A DNA stretch of 21,380 bases, taken from positions 1 through 21,380 of the IMG/VR virus record IMGVR_UViG_3300030331_002189. One strand, given 5' to 3'. The stretch's first letter is position 1. The number at the start of each line of letters is the position of its first letter. Both the position numbers and the translations under genes were made by a program. This document shows, piece after piece, positions 14,700 to 20,096 of the stretch. The notes beneath the pieces were generated by a model. It searched no databases. It was not told the DNA's origin and saw only the letters and a program-made list of their open reading frames with translations. Source of the stretch: a virus.

Positions 14700-14838
14700 T
14701 ATTGACGAAATAAAAATTAATATTGTCTATGAAGATGGAACAGAAAAAGAATTAAACTCAAGTCATCTATCAGATGGTATAATAAGTCAGTTATACAAAG
14801 ACATTGATAAAAATTTAAAGGTTAAGAATGACCATTGA
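14686..14838 (+). CDS. Small acidic hypothetical protein
   Basis: A 50-residue ORF (MDEYDIDEIKINIVYEDGTE at its start), acidic, with a beta-hairpin-like first half and a helical second half. Overlaps both neighbours (14 bp and 11 bp). Unknown function. Confidence 0.5.
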   Translation: MDEYDIDEIKINIVYEDGTEKELNSSHLSDGIISQLYKDIDKNLKVKNDH

Positions 14839-14998
14839 ACAAGACGAAAAATTTGAATATGACCTTGATGTATCTTATGAAAACAACTTTGAAAAATGGT
14901 ATCGTTGGGTTAATCGAGAGAAAAGAATTTACAAAGAAAAAGAGTACTCAAGAGATGAAGCAAAGGACAAATTTAATACTCTTTATGGTGGTGTTTAA
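14828..14998 (+). CDS. Small charged hypothetical protein
   Basis: A 56-residue ORF overlapping the previous one. It is rich in Lys, Glu, Tyr and Trp (ENNFEKWYRWVNREKRIYKE) and mostly helical, ending in LYGGV. No family recognised. It closes the run of three overlapping micro-ORFs before the nuclease gene. Confidence 0.5.
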   Translation: MTIEQDEKFEYDLDVSYENNFEKWYRWVNREKRIYKEKEYSRDEAKDKFNTLYGGV

Positions 14999-15037
14999 GC
15001 ATTGATGTTATCGTAAAAAATAGTATATGTTTTCAGG

Positions 15038-15430
15038 GTGAAACCTGAGACAAAACTATGGAAACTTGTTAAATCAAAAACACCCTTAATTCGTTGGAAT
15101 AGAATAGAAAACTCAGTTAATAGTGGCTTTCCTGATCTTTTTGGAAGTGGTTTAAATTCTCATTTTTTTACAGTAGAATTAAAGATAACATACGATAACA
15201 AAACAGTCCGATTTTCTCCCCATCAAATAGCATTTCACAAAATTAATTCAGGCCTGAAATATATCCTGATTAGCCCCCCTTGTCAGTCGTCCGTAAAACT
15301 TTTTGAACATACAATCATCAATGGGCAGCGAACAAAATTCATTGACCATAAGCCATTGTCCGTTGTTGATGATACAAAGAACAATGAACAATGGACAACT
15401 TTTCAAAATAAAATGCTAGAAAATGCTTGA
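15038..15430 (+). CDS. VRR-NUC-like PD-(D/E)XK nuclease
   Basis: A 130-residue protein with a GTG start; a stop codon 22 bp upstream in frame and no ATG alternative make this start the only one possible. ETKLWKLVKSK, RIENSVNSGFPDLFG and FTVELKIT followed by VRFSPHQIAFH give the compact nuclease order: helix, Glu in RIEN, the G-x-P-D motif, E-x-K, and a trailing Q. This is the short phage VRR-NUC/Holliday-junction-resolvase-like family. The last codons and stop lie within a 23-bp direct repeat (15411-15433) whose second copy is at 15581. A weak promoter may lie at 15002-15029. Likely role: structure-specific DNA cleavage, inferred from the family. Confidence 0.78.
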   Translation: MKPETKLWKLVKSKTPLIRWNRIENSVNSGFPDLFGSGLNSHFFTVELKITYDNKTVRFSPHQIAFHKINSGLKYILISPPCQSSVKLFEHTIINGQRTKFIDHKPLSVVDDTKNNEQWTTFQNKMLENA

Positions 15431-15433
15431 CAA
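15411..15433 (+). repeat. 23-bp direct repeat, copy 1
   Basis: Identical to 15581-15603. It spans the end of the nuclease gene and contains TTGACA, the -35 of the promoter that reads into the GC-rich noncoding unit. The two copies are offset by 170 bp. Confidence 0.95.
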
Positions 15434-15455
15434 GATTTAATTTTTATGATATACT
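15427..15455 (+). promoter_or_regulatory. Promoter of candidate small RNA
   Basis: TTGACA (15427-15432), 17-bp spacer, TATACT (15450-15455). No ORF of any length follows before the terminator at 15544-15566. Confidence 0.7.
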
Positions 15456-15461
15456 GTCTGG

Positions 15462-15566
15462 GACGGTGGGCGGGGTAAGCTTGCGCCTTATACCCTGCTC
15501 GCTCGCTTCGCTCGCTCGCTTGCCGCTTGTTGCTTCAAAAAAAAAAAACGCGCTTCGCGCGTTTTT
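15462..15566 (+). ncRNA. Candidate small noncoding RNA (about 105 nt)
   Basis: Between the promoter at 15427-15455 and a strong terminator lies a GC-rich, gene-free stretch with G-runs (GGTGGGCGGGG), the 11-mer GCTTGCGCCTT (15479) and CTCG-type tandem repeats (CTCGCTCGCTTCGCTCGCTC). Promoter, structured body and intrinsic terminator together define a small RNA-like unit. Start is estimated 7 bp after the -10. Whether it is transcribed and what it does cannot be seen from sequence. Confidence 0.4.
15544..15566 (+). terminator. Rho-independent terminator
   Basis: ACGCGC (15548-15553), loop TTC, GCGCGT (15557-15562), extended by A-run/T-run pairing to a 10-bp stem with a T tract at the 3' side. 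The A-run upstream makes it able to work in both directions. Confidence 0.85.
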
Positions 15567-15580
15567 CGTTGTCCGTAAAT

Positions 15581-15603
15581 AAATGCTAGAAAATGCTTGA
15601 CAA
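15581..15603 (+). repeat. 23-bp direct repeat, copy 2
   Basis: Exact copy of 15411-15433, again supplying TTGACA as -35 of a promoter. With copy 1 it brackets the candidate small RNA unit. Confidence 0.95.
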
Positions 15604-15625
15604 CGGATAAAAAATAATTTATAAT
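15597..15625 (+). promoter_or_regulatory. Promoter without an obvious ORF
   Basis: TTGACA (15597-15602), 17-bp spacer, TATAAT (15620-15625): a full-consensus pair. It is followed by a G-rich stretch similar to that after the first copy (GGTGGCGGGGCGGG) and only 48 bp later by the next promoter. Confidence 0.75.
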
Positions 15626-15672
15626 ATGGGGTGGCGGGGCGGGATAAAATAAAAAACTTTTTAAATTAACTG

Positions 15673-15701
15673 TTGACAACTGATAACAGTTATGCTATAA
15701 T
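15673..15701 (+). promoter_or_regulatory. Cassette promoter 1
   Basis: TTGACA (15673-15678), 17-bp spacer, TATAAT (15696-15701) with an extended -10 TG. Core TTATGCTATAAT is identical in four cassettes. TAACTGTT (15667-15674) and AACAGTTA (15685-15692) form an 8-bp inverted repeat over the -35 and spacer. Confidence 0.85.
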
Positions 15702-15737
15702 ATGCTATTAATTAATTAAACAGAAAGAGAAAGTAAT

Positions 15738-15965
15738 ATGTTTTTAGTAATACAAAAAAGAGACTATTCAAACATTGATTCTATGAGTTTTGATGTCTTG
15801 ATGTACACAAAAGATTACGACCTTGCGATTGACTTTGCGAGGTGTAAAAGAAAAGAAGCAGAGGAAAAGGGCGACCATAATTATTATTATTCAGTAGTCA
15901 AGTTTCCTAGAATTGATGTTAGTTCAGAGGTTGAAACTGAGCAACGGGTCAATGACTACAACTAA
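15738..15965 (+). CDS. Small hypothetical protein, cassette 1
   Basis: A 75-residue protein behind cassette promoter 1 and a leader ACAGAAAGAGAAAG shared with other cassettes. Sequence: beta-rich start (MFLVIQKRDYSN), then a helix (YDLAIDFARCKRKEAEEKGD) and a beta strand (YYYSVVKFPRIDV). The overall layout resembles a small alpha/beta fold, but no family is recognised. A second short ORF starts inside its end. Function unknown. Confidence 0.65.
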   Translation: MFLVIQKRDYSNIDSMSFDVLMYTKDYDLAIDFARCKRKEAEEKGDHNYYYSVVKFPRIDVSSEVETEQRVNDYN

Positions 15966-16056
15966 TAAAATAATGCTGTCAGTTGTTGCGCTGTTAAGTC
16001 TTCACTTTCCAGCGCATCACTTCGGCTTATACAGTTTCCTGGGGCTGCTCGCGTAG
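15952..16056 (+). CDS. Possible 34-residue hydrophobic peptide
   Basis: An ATG inside the end of the 75-residue gene opens a 34-residue ORF with a hydrophobic stretch (IMLSVVALLSLHFPAHHF, then LYSFLGLLA). It runs into a GC-rich hairpin region. Short hydrophobic peptides of this kind can be toxins or membrane-active peptides, but the ribosome-binding site is weak (ACGGGTCA) and the ORF could be fortuitous. Confidence 0.3.
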   Translation: MTTTNKIMLSVVALLSLHFPAHHFGLYSFLGLLA

Positions 16057-16107
16057 CCCTGGGGCTTTCTCGGGTCGCCCCTGCGGGGCGACCTTGAAAA
16101 TAAATAG
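15966..16107. other. GC-rich hairpin region between cassettes 1 and 2
   Basis: Contains GGTCGCCCC (16073-16081), loop TGC, GGGGCGACC (16085-16093), a perfect 9-bp hairpin followed by TTGAAAA; and GGGCT...AGCCC around 16041-16058. No convincing gene beyond the 34-residue ORF. The hairpin may act as a terminator for cassette 1 but lacks a strong T tract. Confidence 0.6.
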
Positions 16108-16136
16108 TTGACAACATAATAATATTATGCTATAAT
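16108..16136 (+). promoter_or_regulatory. Cassette promoter 2
   Basis: TTGACA (16108-16113), 17-bp spacer, TGC plus TATAAT (16131-16136), same core TTATGCTATAAT. A 6-bp palindrome ATATTA/TAATAT is centred on TGCTA, as in cassettes 3 and 4 but shorter. Confidence 0.85.
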
Positions 16137-16165
16137 ATGCTATTAATTAAACGGGAGAAAGCAAA

Positions 16166-16630
16166 ATGGAAAAATTTAATTTAAAATATAGATGGACTCA
16201 AAGCAAGGCACGAGACAGTTACGGCTATAATATCTGTACGCTTTTAGTTGACGGCGAAAGAGTCGCAAGATGCAACGGAGGCGGTTACGATATGACCGGC
16301 ACATCTCTTGGGCAATGGGTCGAGGGCAAGTTTAGAAAAGAGTTGTTAAAATTAAAAGAAGAGTTTTACGGCTTGACTTATCATAACCCAAATTGGAAAC
16401 CATCAAAAGAAATAATTGAAAGAGAAGAAAAGGGTCTTTCTCTTGGTCTTGAAAGATATCAAGATTTTTATAAACAATCTTCAAAGCTGCCGACAGAAAA
16501 GCACACAATCCCGCAGATTGACGGGGCTTGCGGTGTTTCTTCTGTTGAAAGAATATTGAAAGCTCTTGGGTACTCTTACGAATGTGTTGACTATGACAGC
16601 GGAGTGTATCAAGTCGCCCTTATAAATTAA
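16166..16630 (+). CDS. Hypothetical protein, cassette 2
   Basis: A 154-residue protein behind cassette promoter 2 and a GGGAGAAAGC ribosome-binding leader. N-terminal part: ARDSYGYNICTLLVDGERVARCNGGGYDMTGTSLGQW, a conserved-looking beta-rich segment; similar 'NGGGYDMTGT' segments occur in phage proteins of unknown function. Middle: helical and charged. C-terminal part: DGACGVSSVERILKALGY, with a Cys and a helix that could be a recognition helix. Base composition is richer in G and C than the operon to its left. The stop lies 3 bp before the -35 of cassette 3. Function unknown. Confidence 0.7.
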   Translation: MEKFNLKYRWTQSKARDSYGYNICTLLVDGERVARCNGGGYDMTGTSLGQWVEGKFRKELLKLKEEFYGLTYHNPNWKPSKEIIEREEKGLSLGLERYQDFYKQSSKLPTEKHTIPQIDGACGVSSVERILKALGYSYECVDYDSGVYQVALIN

Positions 16631-16633
16631 CAC

Positions 16634-16673
16634 TTGACAAAGTTGCTACATTATGCTATAATGTAGCAACTTT
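16634..16673 (+). promoter_or_regulatory. Cassette promoter 3 within a 15-bp perfect inverted repeat
   Basis: TTGACA (16634-16639), 17-bp spacer, extended -10 TGCTATAAT (TATAAT 16657-16662). AAAGTTGCTACATTA (16639-16653) and TAATGTAGCAACTTT (16659-16673) are perfect inverted repeats with TGCTA in the centre, covering spacer and -10. Confidence 0.9.
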
Positions 16674-16692
16674 AAACAGAAAGAGAAAGCTT

Positions 16693-16839
16693 ATGAAACT
16701 ATTTGACTTTGTATATATTACCTTAGGTGCGGTGGCATTTGTACTCGCAATAATGACAGCGATCATCGGTCAAGGGACGGTATCAATATTAATGATCATA
16801 CTGGGGGTTATTCTATGTGCCAGAAGTATTTTTAATTAA
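16693..16839 (+). CDS. Small two-span membrane protein, cassette 3
   Basis: A 48-residue ORF behind cassette promoter 3 and the leader ACAGAAAGAGAAAGCTT. Two hydrophobic segments (VYITLGAVAFVLAIMTAII, residues about 7-25, and VSILMIILGVILCA, about 30-43) joined by a short GQGT loop predict a hairpin membrane protein. The size and topology are seen in small holins, superinfection-exclusion proteins and toxins; none can be chosen on sequence alone. Its stop is 3 bp before the -35 of cassette 4. Confidence 0.65.
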   Translation: MKLFDFVYITLGAVAFVLAIMTAIIGQGTVSILMIILGVILCARSIFN

Positions 16840-16842
16840 TTG

Positions 16843-16880
16843 TTGACAGTTATCCCATATTATGCTATAATATGGGATAA
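16843..16880 (+). promoter_or_regulatory. Cassette promoter 4 within a 13-bp perfect inverted repeat
   Basis: TTGACA (16843-16848), 17-bp spacer, TATAAT (16866-16871) with extended TG. TTATCCCATATTA (16850-16862) and TAATATGGGATAA (16868-16880) are perfect inverted repeats with the same TGCTA centre, yet differ in sequence from the palindrome of cassette 3. Confidence 0.9.
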
Positions 16881-16902
16881 TTAAACAGAAAGAGAAAGCA
16901 AA

Positions 16903-17100
16903 ATGGAAACACATACAAGAGTTAACACAAAGATAAGAGTCCAGATTAGAAATGTTTTTGGTAATGATCTAATATATCCAATGTGTATCAATTCAAAAAG
17001 ATTTACAGATTTGACAGGCTCAAAAACTTTGTCAAGAAATAATATTAAAATAATAAAAGAACTAGGATTTGAAGTAGATGTAGTAGCACAAGAAATATAA
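16903..17100 (+). CDS. Small conserved-looking phage protein, cassette 4
   Basis: A 65-residue protein behind cassette promoter 4 with leader ACAGAAAGAGAAAGCAAA. VRVQ-type start (TKIRVQIRNVFGNDLIYPMC), then RFTDLTGSKTLSRNNIKIIKELGF: a beta hairpin followed by a helical region. A similar 'YGN-x-L-I-Y-P' plus 'LTG-x-K-T-L' layout occurs in short phage proteins of unknown function. Last gene of the cassette array; a hairpin-rich noncoding region follows. Confidence 0.7.
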   Translation: METHTRVNTKIRVQIRNVFGNDLIYPMCINSKRFTDLTGSKTLSRNNIKIIKELGFEVDVVAQEI

Positions 17101-17213
17101 CATACAATATATAGCGTGTTGCATAAATGCAACACGCCCTGCGGGCGGCGGTAGCTTGCGCCTTCGGCGCGTAAGCTCGCGCGCTGCGCGCGCTCGCCAA
17201 GGTAAGACAAAGG

Positions 17214-17252
17214 AAGAGAGACAGCTAGGCATTCAGCCTAGCTGTCTCTCTT
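17214..17252. terminator. Long perfect hairpin (17-bp stem)
   Basis: AAGAGAGACAGCTAGGC (17214-17230) pairs fully with 17236-17252, loop ATTCA. No T tract follows directly, so it may be a processing, packaging or bidirectional terminator structure rather than a standard terminator. Confidence 0.55.
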
Positions 17253-17271
17253 AGGGTACCTATAAAAAAGG

Positions 17272-17313
17272 GCAAAAGTGCAACTACTGTTGCACTTTTG
17301 CAACACCCCCTTT
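17272..17313 (+). terminator. Probable terminator hairpin
   Basis: GCAAAAGTGCAAC (17272-17284), loop TACT, GTTGCACTTTTGC (17289-17301); outer AAAAAAGGG and CCCCCTTTT can extend pairing with a small bulge and provide a short T tract. Confidence 0.6.
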
Positions 17314-17367
17314 TGTGCTATGTATAGTTAGTATATGCATGTATATATAATAATATAGAGATAGAAC

Positions 17368-18846
17368 ATGGACATAAAAGATTTCGAAGACAAGTTAACC
17401 GATCTGCCTCCTGAAAAGCGTAAACTGTTTGCAGAGTTATTGGAGCGCAAACAAAGTCTAAAGAGGACCCATAACGCCAAGCAAAATTTCCTGGACTTTG
17501 TAAAATACATTTGGCCGGATTTTATTGAAGGCACCCACCATAGAATCATAGCCGAAAAATTTAATAGAATAGCAGAAGGCAAACTAAAAAGATTAATTGT
17601 AAATATGCCACCTCGACATACTAAGTCAGAGTTTGCATCTTACATGTTACCCGCGTTTATCATGGGCCGTAATCCGTTAACCAAGATCATTCAAACGTCG
17701 CACACGGCAGAGTTATCACAAAGATTCGGTCGTAAAACAAAACAACTAATCGATTCGTCAGATTACAAAAAAATATTTCCAGATACCAATCTACAAGCCG
17801 ACTCGAAAGCAGCCGGTCGTTGGGACACCAGTGCAGGTGGCGAATACTTTGCTGCCGGTGTCGGCGGTGCGATTACCGGTCGTGGTGCAGATTTGTTAAT
17901 CATCGATGATCCACATTCAGAGCAAGACGCTCTGTCAGAATCTGCCATGGAGGGCGCATACGAGTGGTACACCTCTGGTCCTAGACAACGTTTACAACCT
18001 GGCGGTTCGATTGTGTTGGTCATGACACGATGGTCAACGATCGATCTGACAGGACAGCTGATCAAAGCACAAGCAGAACCCAAAGCCGATCAGTGGGAGG
18101 TTGTGGAGTTTCCAGCGGTTCTCGATAGTGGCACACCGACATGGCCTGAGTATTGGAAGATCGAAGAACTCGAATCGGTCAAAGCATCACTAGCGTTGTC
18201 TAAGTGGAACGCACAGTGGATGCAGAAGCCAACGTCTGAAGAAGGTGCGATACTCAAACGTGAGTGGTGGAAAGAGTGGAAAGAAAAGGACATACCTGAT
18301 CTGCACTACATCATACAAAGCTACGATACAGCGTTTAGTAAAAAAGAAACAGCGGACTATTCGGCGATTACAACTTGGGGCGTGTTTTCTCCTGATGATG
18401 TCAAGCCTTCTTTGATCTTGTTGGACGCACGGCGGGGTCGTTGGGAGTTTCCAGAACTCAAAGAGATTGCGCTCAAGGAATACAATTACTGGGAACCGGA
18501 GATGGTTTTGGTCGAGGCGAAAGCGAGCGGTATGCCGTTGTCCGATGAACTCAGACGTGCAGGAATACCTATTACTAATTATACACCAACCAGGGGCAAC
18601 GATAAACGGACAAGGGTCAACGCTGTGGCTCCGATGTTTGAGTCAGGTATGATCTATTATCCAGAGGGTCGAACATTTGCAGAAGAAGTTATTGAAGAAT
18701 GTGCCGCTTTCCCGTATGGTGAGAATGATGATTATGTTGATACGGTCACGCAAGCGTTGATGCGTTTCAGACAGTCAGGATTAATACAGTTGCGCATGGA
18801 CTACGAAGACGAGCCCATCGCACAAACGAAGAGAGTATTTTATTAA
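17368..18846 (+). CDS. terL: Terminase large subunit
   Basis: A 492-residue DNA-packaging ATPase and nuclease. ATPase: Walker-A-like NMPPRHTKSE (79-88, with K86 in the place of the P-loop lysine), Walker B LLIIDDP (176-182, D180-D181), and coupling segment VLVMTRWSTIDL (216-227). Nuclease (RNase H-like): SYDTAFSKKETADYSAI with D320, VLVEAKASG with E383, and the late acidic motif NDDYVDTVTQALM. Length and motif spacing are typical. The ATG at 17368 has only a weak purine-rich ribosome-binding site. Its stop overlaps the next start (TAATG). It is 6 kb from the small subunit and on the opposite strand. Confidence 0.95.
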   Translation: MDIKDFEDKLTDLPPEKRKLFAELLERKQSLKRTHNAKQNFLDFVKYIWPDFIEGTHHRIIAEKFNRIAEGKLKRLIVNMPPRHTKSEFASYMLPAFIMGRNPLTKIIQTSHTAELSQRFGRKTKQLIDSSDYKKIFPDTNLQADSKAAGRWDTSAGGEYFAAGVGGAITGRGADLLIIDDPHSEQDALSESAMEGAYEWYTSGPRQRLQPGGSIVLVMTRWSTIDLTGQLIKAQAEPKADQWEVVEFPAVLDSGTPTWPEYWKIEELESVKASLALSKWNAQWMQKPTSEEGAILKREWWKEWKEKDIPDLHYIIQSYDTAFSKKETADYSAITTWGVFSPDDVKPSLILLDARRGRWEFPELKEIALKEYNYWEPEMVLVEAKASGMPLSDELRRAGIPITNYTPTRGNDKRTRVNAVAPMFESGMIYYPEGRTFAEEVIEECAAFPYGENDDYVDTVTQALMRFRQSGLIQLRMDYEDEPIAQTKRVFY

Positions 18847-19220
18847 TGAAAATATCGGACAACACTTCCATCTCGCTCCCGGCGCGCAACCTTTTAGCCA
18901 TCCTAGCTGCAGTTGCAATTGGCACCATGTCATATTTTGCAATTATTGAGCGGCTTAACTCTATTGAATCAGATCTAAGATTGATACACAAAGATTTAGA
19001 AGCAGCTAATACGTTTATAGATTCCGTGCCCAAAGGCGGCATGGTCAGTCCACAGGTCCAAGAGCTCTACATGCTCGTGGAATACCTTGGTGAGAATGTA
19101 GATAAACTCAAAGAACAGATGGAAGCAGAGATACCGATGATACTAAAAAATGATATGGTTATACAATTTCATGAAGAAAGATTAATAGACTTGGAGTCAA
19201 AAGCGAATGGAAACCATTAA
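18846..19220 (+). CDS. Membrane-anchored coiled-coil protein
   Basis: A 124-residue protein. Residues about 13-33 (NLLAILAAVAIGTMSYFAII) form one transmembrane segment near the N-terminus; the rest is a long charged coiled coil (ERLNSIESDLRLIHKDL and later VEYLGENVDKLKEQMEAE). Single-span coiled-coil proteins directly after the terminase are frequent in phages and may be involved in lysis or assembly, but there is no diagnostic motif. Overlaps its neighbours on both sides. Confidence 0.7.
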   Translation: MKISDNTSISLPARNLLAILAAVAIGTMSYFAIIERLNSIESDLRLIHKDLEAANTFIDSVPKGGMVSPQVQELYMLVEYLGENVDKLKEQMEAEIPMILKNDMVIQFHEERLIDLESKANGNH

Positions 19221-19428
19221 AGTTGTATTTGCAATACTGATGATACAGAACGGTTCTACCGTAGAGATGGTGCCAACTGATGGTCTTAGCGACTGTCTCA
19301 AGCAGAAGCGTATTATCTCCCGCAATGTTGGAGAAGAACAGCAGGGAATATATATGCAATGCAAAGAAGTAAAAGCAGAAGTGTATGAAGACATGGGTCG
19401 ATTAAAGATAAAGAAAATTATAGAATGA
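19207..19428 (+). CDS. Small hypothetical protein, possibly exported
   Basis: A 73-residue protein overlapping the end of the previous gene by 14 bp. It begins METIKVVFAILMIQNGSTVE, a short hydrophobic start that is more a beta strand than a signal peptide, and contains two Cys (DCLKQK and MQCKE) separated by about 23 residues, which could form a disulfide. No family recognised. Overlaps the next gene by 4 bp (ATGA). Confidence 0.6.
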   Translation: METIKVVFAILMIQNGSTVEMVPTDGLSDCLKQKRIISRNVGEEQQGIYMQCKEVKAEVYEDMGRLKIKKIIE

Positions 19429-19982
19429 CAATGACCAAAGATATTCTCGACTGGTGCGAGAAATATCTTGAACCCAAAAACAAACATCTAGGCAACGTGC
19501 CTGTGTGTCCGTATGCGCGCATGGCTCGACTACAAAACAAGTATCGCGTTTTAGAAGTTAAGAACTGGGACACCTTTATCGACAAGATCGTAGAGGGCAT
19601 TGAGCTTGCAAAGTCACCCGACATACAGATTGTGATCGTTGCCTGCAACGATATTCGCATGGAGCCTGAAGAACTGGCCACCATGATTCACGCCTATAAC
19701 ATAGTTTTTGTGCCACAAGATATCTATCTGATGTGTTTTCACCCAGAGGACGATGACGAAGAGGAGGAGGTAGAGTTCTTGGATACAGGCGATTGGGGGC
19801 CAGAGAATGAGTTCATGATGGTTTTGATACAAAATTTTGACGAGCTTGAAAAAGCTAGTGACAATTTACGCAAAACTGGATACTATGATCACTGGCCTCG
19901 TGACTACTACGAGGGCACAGTTTTAAAACGACAGTCTTATAGGAGATATAGACATGGCAAAAAAGTTTCCAGACTTAAATAA
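19425..19982 (+). CDS. Hypothetical protein, 185 residues
   Basis: ATG overlaps the previous stop; a second in-frame ATG two codons later is also possible. N-terminal WCEKYLEPKNKHLGNVPVCPYARMAR has a conserved-looking Cys-Pro-Tyr-Ala-Arg. Middle: alternating strands and helices (DIQIVIVACNDIRMEPEELA). Then an extended acidic stretch (PEDDDEEEEVEF) and a basic tail (RQSYRRYRHGKK). No family identified. The strong bipolar charge suggests binding to nucleic acid or another phage protein; this is only inference. Confidence 0.65.
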   Translation: MTMTKDILDWCEKYLEPKNKHLGNVPVCPYARMARLQNKYRVLEVKNWDTFIDKIVEGIELAKSPDIQIVIVACNDIRMEPEELATMIHAYNIVFVPQDIYLMCFHPEDDDEEEEVEFLDTGDWGPENEFMMVLIQNFDELEKASDNLRKTGYYDHWPRDYYEGTVLKRQSYRRYRHGKKVSRLK

Positions 19983-20094
19983 AGATGGAAAAATCACCAA
20001 AGCTGATATATTAATCGGTAGAGGTGTAATTAAGAAAAAGAAGAAAAAGAAAACTTCTAAAAAGAAAACTAAAAAAACTAAAAGGAGGGCGTAA
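19954..20094 (+). CDS. Small EF-hand-like, Lys-rich protein
   Basis: A 46-residue ORF with a good AGGAG 8 bp upstream, overlapping the end of the previous gene. DLNKDGKITKAD (residues 7-18) matches a calcium-binding EF-hand/dockerin-type loop (D, N, D, G, I, D at the right spacing). It is followed by GRGV and a long Lys/Arg tail. Similar 'F-P-D-L-x-x-D-G-K-x-T-K-A-D' proteins occur in marine phages near the portal gene. Likely virion- or DNA-associated by charge. Confidence 0.7.
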   Translation: MAKKFPDLNKDGKITKADILIGRGVIKKKKKKKTSKKKTKKTKRRA

Positions 20095-20096
20095 CT

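Larger units (their letters stand above)
17101..17367. other. Hairpin-rich intergenic region before large terminase
   Basis: Contains, in order: GCGTGTTGCAT/ATGCAACACGC (17114-17137, 11-bp arms, AA loop); GCCC/GGGC with TGC loop; GCTTGCGCC/GGCGC...AAGC around 17153-17176 with the repeated 11-mer; GCGCGC/GCGCGC; a 17-bp perfect stem (17214-17252, loop ATTCA); and a 13-bp stem (17272-17301, loop TACT) followed by CCCCCTTTT. No ORF is supportable. It may hold terminators of the island, a promoter for the terminase (TATAAT at 17346-17351 without clear -35), or packaging signals. Confidence 0.75.

Noticed and set aside
15488-15679. Minus-strand ORF of 63 residues ending in an ERAKRAS-type sequence
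   Set aside because: It is read from GC-rich repeats, a terminator hairpin and promoters; no ribosome-binding site or conserved start. It is an artefact of CTCG/GCTTGCG repeats.
15597-16880. Integron-type attC sites
   Set aside because: Unique palindromes with a conserved core at each cassette recall attC, but there is no GTTRRRY core, no integrase in the window, and the palindromes overlap consensus promoters.
16881-17210. Minus-strand ORF of 109 residues (GERAQRASLRAEGASYR start)
   Set aside because: The start lies in hairpin-forming repeat DNA and the rest is antisense to the 65-residue cassette gene and its promoter. The Ala/Arg/Ser start is what such palindromic repeats translate to.
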